The notes under the pieces are model-generated. The model had not been told where the DNA came from. It saw nothing but the letters and a program-made list of their open reading frames with translations, and did not search any database. A program made the translations under genes and the position numbers. From a virus, in IMG/VR virus record IMGVR_UViG_3300036651_000286, positions 1 to 21,593 of that record: a stretch of 21,593 bases of DNA; one strand, 5' to 3'. Below, in pieces: positions 8,265 through 13,070 of the stretch; the first letter of the stretch is position 1, and each line of letters opens with the position of its first letter.

Positions 8265-8292
8265 AGTATAACAAATTATCTGTGACACATAA
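8265..8292 (-). promoter_or_regulatory. Leftward promoter candidate for recA-terL operon
   Basis: Minus strand: TATACT (8265-8270) as -10, with a weak -35-like TTATGT 16 bases upstream. An operator-like TTATCTGTGACA copy occupies the spacer. Expected transcript start is near 8258, leaving a leader of about 20 bases before the recA ATG. The weak -35 plus three repeat copies upstream suggests regulation by a bound protein. Confidence 0.5.
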
Positions 8293-8332
8293 AGATTTTG
8301 TCACAGATAATTGTACGATATGTCACAGATAA
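8276..8332. repeat. Three operator-like repeats TTATCTGTGACA upstream of recA
   Basis: Exact 12-bp copies at 8276-8287 (plus orientation), 8299-8310 and 8321-8332 (both inverted). The first two face each other across 11 bp. The second and third are direct repeats 22 bp apart, about two helical turns, so proteins bound to them would lie on the same DNA face. Identical copies occur at 10411, 10432, 10770, 10787 and 13207. Confidence 0.85.
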
Positions 8333-8424
8333 TACGGGGCATGGAAGGTATAGTACTCGGGGTAAGTCATGTGATGTTCAGACAAGCATAGCATACGGAC
8401 CCCTGACTTGCACAAGGGTTGCTG

Positions 8425-8453
8425 GAACCGCCTACTTGCGAGATAGGCGGTTC
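8425..8453. terminator. Strong hairpin after the accessory cassette, probable terminator
   Basis: Perfect 10-bp inverted repeat GAACCGCCTA / TAGGCGGTTC with a 9-nt loop, starting 5 bases beyond the stop of the HAD-like gene. On the minus strand, the direction of that gene, no T-run follows. On the plus strand it is followed by TTCCTTT. It most likely separates the accessory operon from the recA promoter region, possibly as a factor-assisted terminator or an RNA-stabilising 3' stem. Confidence 0.6.
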
Positions 8454-8458
8454 TTCCT

Positions 8459-8785
8459 TTAAAGAGAGAAACCGGCGATACCGTGCACCCAGGCGGAGGC
8501 CACGGTATCTGCGCGGTCGTCGATTATCATATCCAAACCAAGCCGTTCAAAGACTTCCATCTTGAGTGAGGGGACTTCGTGGTACTGCGAGAATACCACC
8601 AACTCCACGCCAGTGTAGGGAACACGGGACTTCTTTATATCCTTATGGGCCTGCTTATTATTGTACGGTCCTATTGCGCTCACGATCCAGATCTGGCCAC
8701 CAGCGTCCAACACGAACTGGGCGAACTGCCGAAAAAACTTCGGGTCGCGGGTAATGGTATCATAGAAGTCAAGCCCGATTTTCAC
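8459..8785 (-). CDS. HAD-like phosphatase / 5'-nucleotidase-type protein, 108 aa
   Basis: Motif I is the N-terminal strand MKIGLDFYDTITRD with the predicted nucleophile Asp6 and Thr10. Motif II is IWIVSAIG near residue 35, with Ser. Lys in PSLKMEVFERLGLD and the acidic pair in MIIDDRADTV followed by the Ala-x-x-x-Gly-Ile ending match motifs III and IV of the HAD superfamily. It would hydrolyse a small phosphorylated substrate such as a nucleotide. Odd: the usual second Asp of DxDxT is Tyr8, with another Asp at position 9, so catalysis may be altered. Very short, without a cap domain. Starts at GTG (8785), overlapping the upstream stop as GTGA, with GAGGA 7 bases upstream. Last gene of its operon. 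Confidence 0.75.
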   Translation of the reverse strand: MKIGLDFYDTITRDPKFFRQFAQFVLDAGGQIWIVSAIGPYNNKQAHKDIKKSRVPYTGVELVVFSQYHEVPSLKMEVFERLGLDMIIDDRADTVASAWVHGIAGFSL

Positions 8786-8931
8786 CAGCTATCCTCATCA
8801 AAACCGTCTTCGTAATCAGTCCAGGGTATCGTTCGGTCCATAGCTAACCTCGCTATTCTACGCCATATTTCAAAGTATTTCTGGTCGTACAGTTCGAAAA
8901 GTGCATCGACTTCTTCTTCAAGGTCTTCCAT
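8782..8931 (-). CDS. Small acidic hypothetical protein, 49 aa
   Basis: Short frame MEDLEEEVDALFELYDQKYF onward, rich in Glu/Asp and Trp, ending GFDEDSW. It fills the gap between two genes exactly: its ATG is one base past the upstream stop (TGATATGG), and its TGA overlaps the GTG start of the HAD-like gene (GTGA). That packing argues it is translated. No clear Shine-Dalgarno lies before the ATG, so re-initiation from the upstream gene is likely. An internal Met31 preceded by GAGG is an alternative start. Function unknown. Confidence 0.6.
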   Translation of the reverse strand: MEDLEEEVDALFELYDQKYFEIWRRIARLAMDRTIPWTDYEDGFDEDSW

Positions 8932-8932
8932 A

Positions 8933-9361
8933 TCATATAAACAATTCGCCCTCGATAGCAAAATCGGCCATATCTATATGGTTGTTGGCAAGTAAATAGT
9001 GGAAGTAGTTGACGAACCGCTCCTGGCGCATGGTGAGTTCCTGAGTCGGTAGTTCAACCTCGTGGTGGCGGAAGTAGGCTGCGCGGTCACCGTCTGCTAC
9101 CCGTTCCATGCGGATAATCGTGAAGCCGGAGTCGTCCATCATACCAGTGATGTCATCGAAGTATTCGATACCCTCGCGCCAGCAGAAATACCCCTCATCA
9201 ACGTCGTCAGGGTCATCGCTAGTAACCAGGAAGATATGGTCAAAGCGTTCATCTTCCTCATGGTTATGCAAGAAGACGTAGGCGTTGCGGGGAGTTGCCT
9301 CGAAAATCTCGTCATCGCTCACACGGAAGCGGAAGTCACCGGAATCAGGTTCGCGTTCCAT
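8933..9361 (-). CDS. Hypothetical acidic protein, 142 aa
   Basis: Family not recognised. Strongly acidic and aromatic (DERFDHIFLVTSDDPDDVDE; EGYFCWREGIEYFDDITGMM), it looks like a single compact alpha/beta domain without membrane segments. No catalytic signature could be assigned. Highly acidic small phage proteins sometimes act as DNA mimics against host nucleases, but nothing here demonstrates that. It overlaps the upstream 47-aa gene by 17 bases and abuts the 49-aa gene downstream. Confidence 0.65.
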   Translation of the reverse strand: MEREPDSGDFRFRVSDDEIFEATPRNAYVFLHNHEEDERFDHIFLVTSDDPDDVDEGYFCWREGIEYFDDITGMMDDSGFTIIRMERVADGDRAAYFRHHEVELPTQELTMRQERFVNYFHYLLANNHIDMADFAIEGELFI

Positions 9362-9488
9362 CTCTAGTCTCTTTCATTTCATTCATAAGAGCCGCACGTT
9401 GCATGGTTATCTCACCAAGTTTATCGATCGTGTCCCAGTAAAGTTCATTCAACCGTTCGAGTTCGGTTTCTTGCTCCGAGCGTTCCAT
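9345..9488 (-). CDS. Small coiled-coil protein, 47 aa
   Basis: MERSEQETELERLNELYWDT continuing to EITMQRAALMNEMKETRDGT forms one long amphipathic helix, likely a dimeric coiled coil. It is supported by an excellent ribosome binding site (GGAGG 8 bases before the ATG) and a TAATG stop-start overlap with the preceding gene. The end overlaps the next gene by 17 bases. Function unknown; an adaptor or antitoxin-like role is speculation. Confidence 0.65.
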   Translation of the reverse strand: MERSEQETELERLNELYWDTIDKLGEITMQRAALMNEMKETRDGTRT

Positions 9489-9874
9489 TATTGGTTCCTC
9501 CAGACCATACCCTCTTTAATAAACGGCAACTGCATCTCAATGGCATGTATGGTCAAGGCACCGACGTCACGCTGCAACTGTGAGGTACGGGGATGGGTGA
9601 GGGCTTCGTCAACCTGTAAGCAGAAGTCCTCGGCTGATTGGATAAAGTCCCCGGGAGTGGGCTCGTAATCGCGCCGGACACGGGCAATCGTATGGTAGTC
9701 GAGGACGGGAACGATCTCGACGGCTTGGTGGAGAGCCTTATGATCCTCTACCCAAAGAGGGACGATGAGCCAACGGTTCTCCCGCATATCCTTACGGGCA
9801 TCGGAACTCCGCCAGGCAGCCCGGTCAAATAATAAATGGTGTTGGTTCACCACATGGTCATGAGGTTGTCTCAT
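9488..9874 (-). CDS. HNH-like domain protein, 128 aa
   Basis: Residues about 9-50 carry a His-His pair (VNQHHLLFDRAAWRSSDARK), then NRWLIVPLWVEDHKALHQAV. The order HH ... N-x-x-x-hydrophobic-P-L ... H-x-x-x-H resembles a compact HNH/beta-beta-alpha metal finger in which the second H and the final H bind the metal. The Cys pairs of many HNH enzymes are missing. It could be a small nuclease, or a domain that has lost activity. I prefer the ATG at 9874 over the GTG at 9877 because AAGGAG lies 5 bases before it and it overlaps the upstream stop as TGATG. Confidence 0.55.
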   Translation of the reverse strand: MRQPHDHVVNQHHLLFDRAAWRSSDARKDMRENRWLIVPLWVEDHKALHQAVEIVPVLDYHTIARVRRDYEPTPGDFIQSAEDFCLQVDEALTHPRTSQLQRDVGALTIHAIEMQLPFIKEGMVWRNQ

Positions 9875-10122
9875 CACTGCTCCTTTTTGTTTAACTGCGA
9901 GATATGGAGATGGGTAACTTTAGAAGGGACATCCGGGTGATGACGGCCACAAAGCCTGTAATGGCGGAAGGGGTATTTCCCCCTGCGCCAACAACCCGCC
10001 ACATGACACTTATGGTGCATCCACCACATCGGAACAAACCCCGCCAACCAAATGGGGAGGTCGTTCCCTATTCCACTCCAAAAGGCATACGAGTTGCCAT
10101 GGAATGGGTCCAACCAGTTCAT
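9874..10122 (-). CDS. Membrane-anchored small protein with zinc-binding tail, paralog 2, 82 aa
   Basis: N-terminal region NSYAFWSGIGNDLPIW leads into one hydrophobic segment (WLAGFVPMWWM, about residues 25-35), then a cytoplasmic-looking Cys/His motif HHKCHVAGCWRRGKYPF and LCGRHHPD that could hold one zinc ion. It is clearly a paralog of the gene just upstream, sharing YAFWSG, CHV-x-GCWR and C-x-RHH in the same order. I remember similar proteins from actinobacterial phages, with no assigned function. Its ATG overlaps the upstream stop (ATGA). Confidence 0.7.
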   Translation of the reverse strand: MNWLDPFHGNSYAFWSGIGNDLPIWLAGFVPMWWMHHKCHVAGCWRRGKYPFRHYRLCGRHHPDVPSKVTHLHISQLNKKEQ

Positions 10123-10370
10123 CCCAACAGCTCACCCAAGCTGTGGTGGCGTTTACAAGCTGGCCAGTTGTGGACGGGATCAGTCTGAGTGTTCAGCCGC
10201 CAGCAGCCTTTAACGTGGCAATTCTTATGTCTGAGGTGTATTAAAAGTGCACCGAGGATGGGTAACTGTCCGAACAGTACCGGACCGAATCCCGACCAGA
10301 ACGCGTAGTTGTCGCTGGTCTGTCCGTCTATCCCGAACACATGTATGAGCCACATGAGGAATTGGTGCAT
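10119..10370 (-). CDS. Membrane-anchored small protein with zinc-binding tail, paralog 1, 83 aa
   Basis: Same architecture as the following gene: MHQFLMWLIHVFG, then NYAFWSGFGPVLFGQLPILG (hydrophobic, one membrane span at about 30-50), then CHVKGCWR and CKRHH. Start placed at ATG 10370: the putative TATACT promoter at 10396-10401 would start transcription near 10389, which excludes a GTG start at 10391, and AGGA lies upstream at acceptable spacing. First gene of the leftward accessory cassette. Function unknown. Confidence 0.7.
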   Translation of the reverse strand: MHQFLMWLIHVFGIDGQTSDNYAFWSGFGPVLFGQLPILGALLIHLRHKNCHVKGCWRLNTQTDPVHNWPACKRHHSLGELLG

Positions 10371-10395
10371 TGTTTGTTTTCCTGTTTGCACTTGC

Positions 10396-10423
10396 AGTAT
10401 ACCATGCGAATTATCTGTGACAA
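10396..10423 (-). promoter_or_regulatory. Leftward promoter of the accessory cassette
   Basis: Minus strand: TTGTCA (10418-10423), 16 bases, TATACT (10396-10401), a good sigma70-like match. The -35 hexamer is part of a TTATCTGTGACA repeat copy (its complement reads TGTCACAGATAA), so a protein bound to the repeat would directly cover the promoter. Confidence 0.6.
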
Positions 10424-10443
10424 ATTACCTATTATCTGTGACA
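10411..10443. repeat. Two TTATCTGTGACA repeats at the accessory-cassette promoter
   Basis: Exact direct copies at 10411-10422 and 10432-10443, 21 bp apart (two helical turns), the same phasing as two of the copies upstream of recA (22 bp). Confidence 0.85.
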
Positions 10444-10453
10444 AAGGAATGAA

Positions 10454-10555
10454 TTAGCGTAACTGGGAATTTTTTTTACCTGGGAATTTTTTTGGTGGGT
10501 GGTAATTCTTATTGGGGTGGAGATGAGTTAGCGTAACAAAAAAAGTTAGCGTAAC
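10454..10555. repeat. Iteron-like cluster: TTAGCGTAAC x3 and CTGGGAATTTTTTT x2
   Basis: TTAGCGTAAC occurs at 10454-10463; the extended form GTTAGCGTAAC occurs at 10527-10537 and 10545-10555, 18 bp apart. Between them a direct repeat, CTGGGAA followed by 7-8 T, occurs at 10463-10477 and 10480-10493 with a period of 17 bp. Phased short repeats next to T-tracts are typical of origins, bent DNA or multi-site protein binding. Confidence 0.65.
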
Positions 10556-10753
10556 AATAACAATTTACTACTAGAATTTTTTATTACCTAGGGAGTCTGT
10601 CGGTGTACAGTAACGTCTCACTTCGTTCACGAAATTGTGTCATGTGAATTTATGAAATTCCGTGTGTACCCCCGTATAAAGATTTGAAAGCTTCAGTATT
10701 TGCGATGATGTGTTACTACGTGAGTACGTCGCACAATACATAATGGACGACAT

Positions 10754-10781
10754 AGTATAACAGGGGTGGTGTCACAGATAA
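10754..10781 (-). promoter_or_regulatory. Third leftward TATACT promoter-like module
   Basis: Minus strand TATACT at 10754-10759 with TTATCT 16 bases upstream (part of a repeat copy). It points into the gene-poor 10371-10750 stretch, so it would make either a long leader for the accessory cassette or a non-coding transcript. Confidence 0.35.
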
Positions 10782-10798
10782 TACGGTTATCTGTGACA
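10770..10798. repeat. Inverted pair of TTATCTGTGACA repeats
   Basis: Copies at 10770-10781 (inverted) and 10787-10798 (plus orientation) form a perfect 12-bp inverted repeat with a 5-bp centre, TACGG. This is the only palindromic arrangement of the motif with so short a gap. Confidence 0.85.
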
Positions 10799-10800
10799 AG

Positions 10801-10816
10801 GCGCTATATATAGCGC
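10801..10816. terminator. Perfect 16-bp palindrome after the 126-aa gene, possible terminator
   Basis: GCGCTATATATAGCGC is fully self-complementary and directly abuts the stop codon of the leftward 126-aa gene. No T-run follows on the minus strand. It could be a terminator stem, or a protein-binding palindrome belonging to the adjacent repeat cluster. Confidence 0.4.
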
Positions 10817-11197
10817 TTATTCTAGCACTGCCTCAATGTTCAAATTAAGGTGTTTACTCTCTGAACGTTGCAATGCTTTACCGCGTACATGATCTATAAC
10901 AAAGTGAGCGTTTTTGGTTGCAATACGCTCGTCATCACTCTGTACCATGCCTTCTACTCTCTCAATTGCCCCTATAGCTATCCGTTGCATTTTAAGATCA
11001 ATATATTCTCCGGCGTCTAACTGTTTAGCTTTTTCTTTGATCAACCATGCGCGCCTACTAGGATCAGTTACTTCAGGTTCTATTACTTTAACCGCTTCTG
11101 TTGCATTGTCTTCTGTCATTATTGCAGCTTCAAATTTGGCTACTGTAGCAGGTGTTACGATTCTATATGGTCTGTTTGTTTTACGTTTATACGCCAT
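10817..11197 (-). CDS. Small DNA-packaging-like protein, possible terminase small subunit, 126 aa
   Basis: Basic N-terminus (MAYKRKTNRPYRIVTPATVA), a helical middle, and a C-terminal segment KNAHFVIDHVRGKALQRSES followed by an Asn-rich LNLNIEAVLE end. The form 'alkaxxxxldhvxGKaxQrse...nie' at the C-terminus is what I associate with phage terminase small subunits and related packaging proteins. Against this, it is almost 4 kb from terL and stands alone on its strand beside the repeat region. TerS proteins bind pac or cos sites, so the neighbouring repeats could be its target. No good Shine-Dalgarno lies before the ATG. Codon use is AT-richer than in the packaging block. Confidence 0.5.
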   Translation of the reverse strand: MAYKRKTNRPYRIVTPATVAKFEAAIMTEDNATEAVKVIEPEVTDPSRRAWLIKEKAKQLDAGEYIDLKMQRIAIGAIERVEGMVQSDDERIATKNAHFVIDHVRGKALQRSESKHLNLNIEAVLE

Positions 11198-11211
11198 AGT
11201 GAAATGATACC

Positions 11212-11254
11212 ACGTGAGCTATATACAACGTGAGCAATTACCGGGCGCATGAGC
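11212..11254. repeat. ACGTGAGC short repeats upstream of the 126-aa gene
   Basis: ACGTGAGC occurs exactly at 11212-11219 and 11228-11235 (16 bp apart), with a variant GCATGAGC at 11247-11254. They lie 15-57 bp upstream of the leftward start codon at 11197, where an operator would be expected. With only 8-bp units, chance is possible. Confidence 0.35.
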
Positions 11255-11369
11255 GTTATATAGAATTAAGCTTGTAAAAGAGAGATGTTTATATCTGTTA
11301 TTATACGCCGTTAACAGGGGTAACACAAGTATTTTGTTCGTATTCTGTTTAAGATTATTCATAAAACTA

Positions 11370-11399
11370 TTGACCACAAGCAACCGTGTATGCTATTAT
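11370..11399 (+). promoter_or_regulatory. Rightward early promoter
   Basis: TTGACC, 18 bases, TATTAT, with a TG one base before the -10 (extended -10, TGCTATTAT). It is the best rightward sigma70-like promoter in the divergent region and would start the transcript that carries the structured leader and the early genes. The words before its -10 (ACCGTGTATGCTA) resemble those of the promoter at 16755 (ATCGTGTATGCCTA). Confidence 0.6.
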
Positions 11400-11455
11400 A
11401 TAAACAGTCGCAAATGAAACGGTAAGCGACTACAGCATAAACCACAACCGGGCAA

Positions 11456-11472
11456 GCGAGCGAAACTCTCGC
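11456..11472 (+). other. Small leader hairpin
   Basis: GCGAG and CTCGC form a 5-bp stem around a 7-nt loop in the predicted 5' leader, about 40 nt before the larger structured RNA. Between them lies a GC-rich word, GGGCCCGGGC. It may be part of the same folded leader. Confidence 0.3.
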
Positions 11473-11511
11473 ATGATAAACAACTAAAAGGGCCCGGGCG
11501 GAAAATGCAAC

Positions 11512-11614
11512 GCTAGAGTGCTCTCAGCTGGGAATGCTGGGTAATGATAGCAATATCAAGTCGAGAATGACGGCCATTAAGTACCCCTAGAATCCTAGCC
11601 GTGAGCACTCTAGT
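11512..11614 (+). ncRNA. Compact structured RNA in the early-operon leader
   Basis: A closing stem of 11 perfect pairs joins CTAGAGTGCTC (11513-11523) to GAGCACTCTAG (11603-11613). Inside are hairpin CAGC/GCTG (11525-11539), hairpin TGATA-GCAA-TATCA with a GNRA tetraloop (11545-11558), and stem ACGGC/GCCGT (11570-11574 with 11598-11602) stacked directly on the closing stem. GGTA (11540-11543) can pair with TACC (11582-11585) inside the loop of that last stem, making a pseudoknot. The region has no gene and lies about 105 nt downstream of the likely transcript start. It matches no riboswitch or ribozyme consensus I know. A cis-regulatory element, ribozyme or stable phage RNA are all possible. 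The fold was drawn by eye. Confidence 0.6.
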
Positions 11615-11642
11615 AAACATTAATTTAAACAGGGGCCATATT

Positions 11643-11702
11643 ATGCAATATGAGCTACAGGGTAAAGCGCCACGCTGGATAGATAAAATCCTAGCACGTT
11701 AA
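11643..11702 (+). CDS. Possible 19-aa leader peptide
   Basis: MQYELQGKAPRWIDKILAR, preceded by AGGGG about 9 bases upstream. Its ATG lies exactly in the 4-nt loop of a 6-bp hairpin (CATATT / AATATG, 11637-11652), so translation could depend on leader folding. It begins 29 nt after the structured RNA. It is too short to judge by composition, and could be a real leader peptide or chance. Confidence 0.35.
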   Translation: MQYELQGKAPRWIDKILAR

Positions 11703-11723
11703 CCGGGAAGGGAAAACAAAAAC

Positions 11724-11801
11724 ATGATTGTAATACATTACAGTCAACGCCGCTTCGAGGATCGTAAACCACGGATCATCAAGCGAAAAAGTCAATACTA
11801 G
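11724..11801 (+). CDS. Possible 25-aa basic peptide
   Basis: The frame starts MIVIHYSQRRFEDRKPRIIK and ends with Lys, Arg and Tyr before TAG. It is very basic, with a GGGAAGGG purine block about 12 bases before the ATG. It follows the 19-aa frame by 21 bases and precedes the ArdC-like gene by 35. Compact spacing and ribosome-binding-like sequences make translation plausible. Function unknown. Confidence 0.35.
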   Translation: MIVIHYSQRRFEDRKPRIIKRKSQY

Positions 11802-11836
11802 TAAATAAAGTACCCGGAAGGGGAGATAATTCAATT

Positions 11837-12268
11837 ATGACAGCATTTAATTTTGCAACTAATAAAGAATACGCTGGTAGCAACGCGACGCTGCAAGGCA
11901 ATGGCAAGTATAACGCATTTGCTAGTTTCAATCAGATAGCTAGCTTAGGCTATAGCGTCAACAAAGGCGCAAAAAGCATCCCTATATTTTGCGGTTACCG
12001 TGAGAGTAAAGACGGTAAGAAGACAATACCATGCTGGGGCCGCGTGTTCGATATCGTAGACACTAACGCGTTGCAAGATCCGGATCTAGTAGAATTTTTA
12101 GAGAATGGCAAGCGCGTACCCTCTGAGCTGCAAGTCAATCAAGAAATGGTAGCTGCATTTTATGGTGGTGCTCAAGCGGTTGAGAAGGTCAAGCAAGCAT
12201 ACAGTAAAGAAGTAAAAGCAACAGATATGATGCGATCGCTAGGGATCGAAGTTGTATCAGTAGCATAA
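11837..12268 (+). CDS. ArdC-like N-terminal-domain protein, putative antirestriction, 143 aa
   Basis: Residues about 24-76 (YNAFASFNQIASLGYSVNKG, then AKSIPIF, then a charged turn and WGRVFDIVDT) follow the pattern of the ArdC N-terminal domain (DUF1738 type): an aromatic 'w...qa...G..V.kG.k...i' followed by a variable loop and 'vFd..qT'. In plasmid ArdC this domain binds single-stranded DNA and protects incoming DNA from restriction. The metallopeptidase half of full ArdC is absent, so this is a domain-only version. It is the first sizeable gene after the early promoter, a usual place for counter-defence genes. AAGGGGAG lies upstream. Function by similarity only. Confidence 0.55.
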   Translation: MTAFNFATNKEYAGSNATLQGNGKYNAFASFNQIASLGYSVNKGAKSIPIFCGYRESKDGKKTIPCWGRVFDIVDTNALQDPDLVEFLENGKRVPSELQVNQEMVAAFYGGAQAVEKVKQAYSKEVKATDMMRSLGIEVVSVA

Positions 12269-12281
12269 ATTTAAACGCCTG

Positions 12282-12302
12282 GCCCGGGGCATTGTACCGG
12301 GC
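12282..12302 (+). other. GC-rich intergenic hairpin
   Basis: GCCCGG and CCGGGC form a 6-bp stem around a 9-nt loop between the ArdC-like gene and the next ribosome binding site (AAGGAG). No T-run follows, so it is more likely an RNA-processing or stability element than a terminator. Confidence 0.4.
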
Positions 12303-12318
12303 ATAAGGAGAAAATAAC

Positions 12319-12633
12319 ATGAGCAAATGGAACGATGGCGTAAACGTATACATGCAAGAATTACAGGAATTTCTAGCCGAAAATAAGCTAGCAGCAACCG
12401 AAGAAAATATGTTAAATGGCGCGCGTAACTGGAATGAATACAGTTATGGCGGTAGCAGTCTCATAGCCGACTATGACATCGCCGCAAGGCTTGCTACACC
12501 ATCAGAGATTAAAAGCCGTACACGTAAAGATGGCAATCTTGGCCTTCTGGCCAATGCTAACGAAACATGGCTGGATGTGCAAGCAAGAGCATTGTACCAG
12601 GCAAGCCATAAAATTCTAAGGAGTGCTAAATAA
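12319..12633 (+). CDS. Hypothetical early protein of a mobile-element-type family, 104 aa
   Basis: Contains ENMLNGARNWNEYSYGGSSL, then DYDIAARLATPSE and ETWLDVQARALYQASHKIL. From memory this pattern (a Tyr/Gly-rich 'sYGGsaLiyd.DIA.Rl.tPsE' segment followed by 'WLDvQaRALyqA') recurs in uncharacterised proteins of plasmids, conjugative elements and phages of Gram-positive bacteria, often near ArdC-type genes. No function is known to me. The Shine-Dalgarno AAGGAG is ideal and the stop overlaps the next start as TAATG. Confidence 0.7.
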   Translation: MSKWNDGVNVYMQELQEFLAENKLAATEENMLNGARNWNEYSYGGSSLIADYDIAARLATPSEIKSRTRKDGNLGLLANANETWLDVQARALYQASHKILRSAK

Positions 12634-12827
12634 TGCAAACACTTACAATCACAATAGGTACAGAAAACGAAGCTTTTGACGGATACCCGGAACTTGAAAC
12701 GGCACGGATATTACACGAGCTGGCAGCCGGTATAGCATCAGGAAAAATTGACGATGACTGTAATATCACTGATATAAACGGCAATACCATTGGGCGGTTA
12801 ACAATAGATGTTGACGGCGACGAGTAA
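12633..12827 (+). CDS. Hypothetical small early protein, 64 aa
   Basis: Starts MQTLTITIGTENEAFDGYPE and continues with a helix (LETARILHELAAGIASGK) and CNITDINGNTIGRLTIDVDG. The layout of beta strand, 'FxxxPExExARIL' helix and 'l.DiNGNtiG' end matches small proteins I recall beside ArdC-like genes in mobile elements. No function known. The ATG overlaps the upstream stop, with AAGGAG in place. It is acidic overall (net negative), about the expected length for this group. Confidence 0.65.
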   Translation: MQTLTITIGTENEAFDGYPELETARILHELAAGIASGKIDDDCNITDINGNTIGRLTIDVDGDE

Positions 12828-12837
12828 AGAATACGAG

Positions 12838-12857
12838 AGGGGCCTGTAATGGCCCTT
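12838..12857 (+). other. Intergenic hairpin
   Basis: AGGGGCC and GGCCCTT form a 7-bp stem (one G-T pair) around TGTAAT, 10 bases after the 64-aa gene. It is followed by CTATGG, not a T-run. It could be a weak terminator or processing stem between early genes. Confidence 0.4.
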
Positions 12858-12896
12858 CTATGGTTCATATTATAGCAAATTAACAGAGGTAATACA

Positions 12897-13064
12897 ATGG
12901 AAATTAACGTACAAGATCATAGCGAAACGCAAGCGGTACAAGTAAGAGTACCCCGCCATATACCTATTCAATACCACCGCACATACATGGTTATTAAATG
13001 GAAAAACGGCGTAAAATTACCACGACGCCAAGAAATTCCGGTATTTCCGGTCGAGATATGGTAA
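12897..13064 (+). CDS. Hypothetical small protein, 55 aa
   Basis: MEINVQDHSETQAVQVRVPR continuing through a beta-rich, basic stretch (TYMVIKWKNGVKLPRRQEIP) to VFPVEIW. AGAGG lies before the ATG and the stop comes 6 bases before the next gene. No family recognised. Beta-strand character and basic charge would allow nucleic-acid binding, but this is not demonstrated. Confidence 0.6.
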   Translation: MEINVQDHSETQAVQVRVPRHIPIQYHRTYMVIKWKNGVKLPRRQEIPVFPVEIW

Positions 13065-13070
13065 CCAAAT

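Larger units (their letters stand above)
10371..10816. other. 445-bp gene-poor, repeat-rich control or origin-like region
   Basis: No convincing gene on either strand. It holds four TTATCTGTGACA copies, three TTAGCGTAAC copies, a tandem repeat ending in T-tracts, two TATACT promoter-like boxes pointing left, AT-rich stretches and a perfect 16-bp palindrome at its right edge. One weak 33-codon minus-strand frame (10640-10741) begins 12 bases past a TATACT box with no ribosome binding site. The position between leftward and rightward transcription units and the iteron-like repeats fit a replication origin or a central control region. Confidence 0.5.

Noticed and set aside
8276-8310. CRP-type site (TGTGA ... 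TCACA)
   Set aside because: The half-sites are 15 bp apart rather than the 6 bp of a CRP site, and the 12-bp TTATCTGTGACA word with eight copies explains them better.
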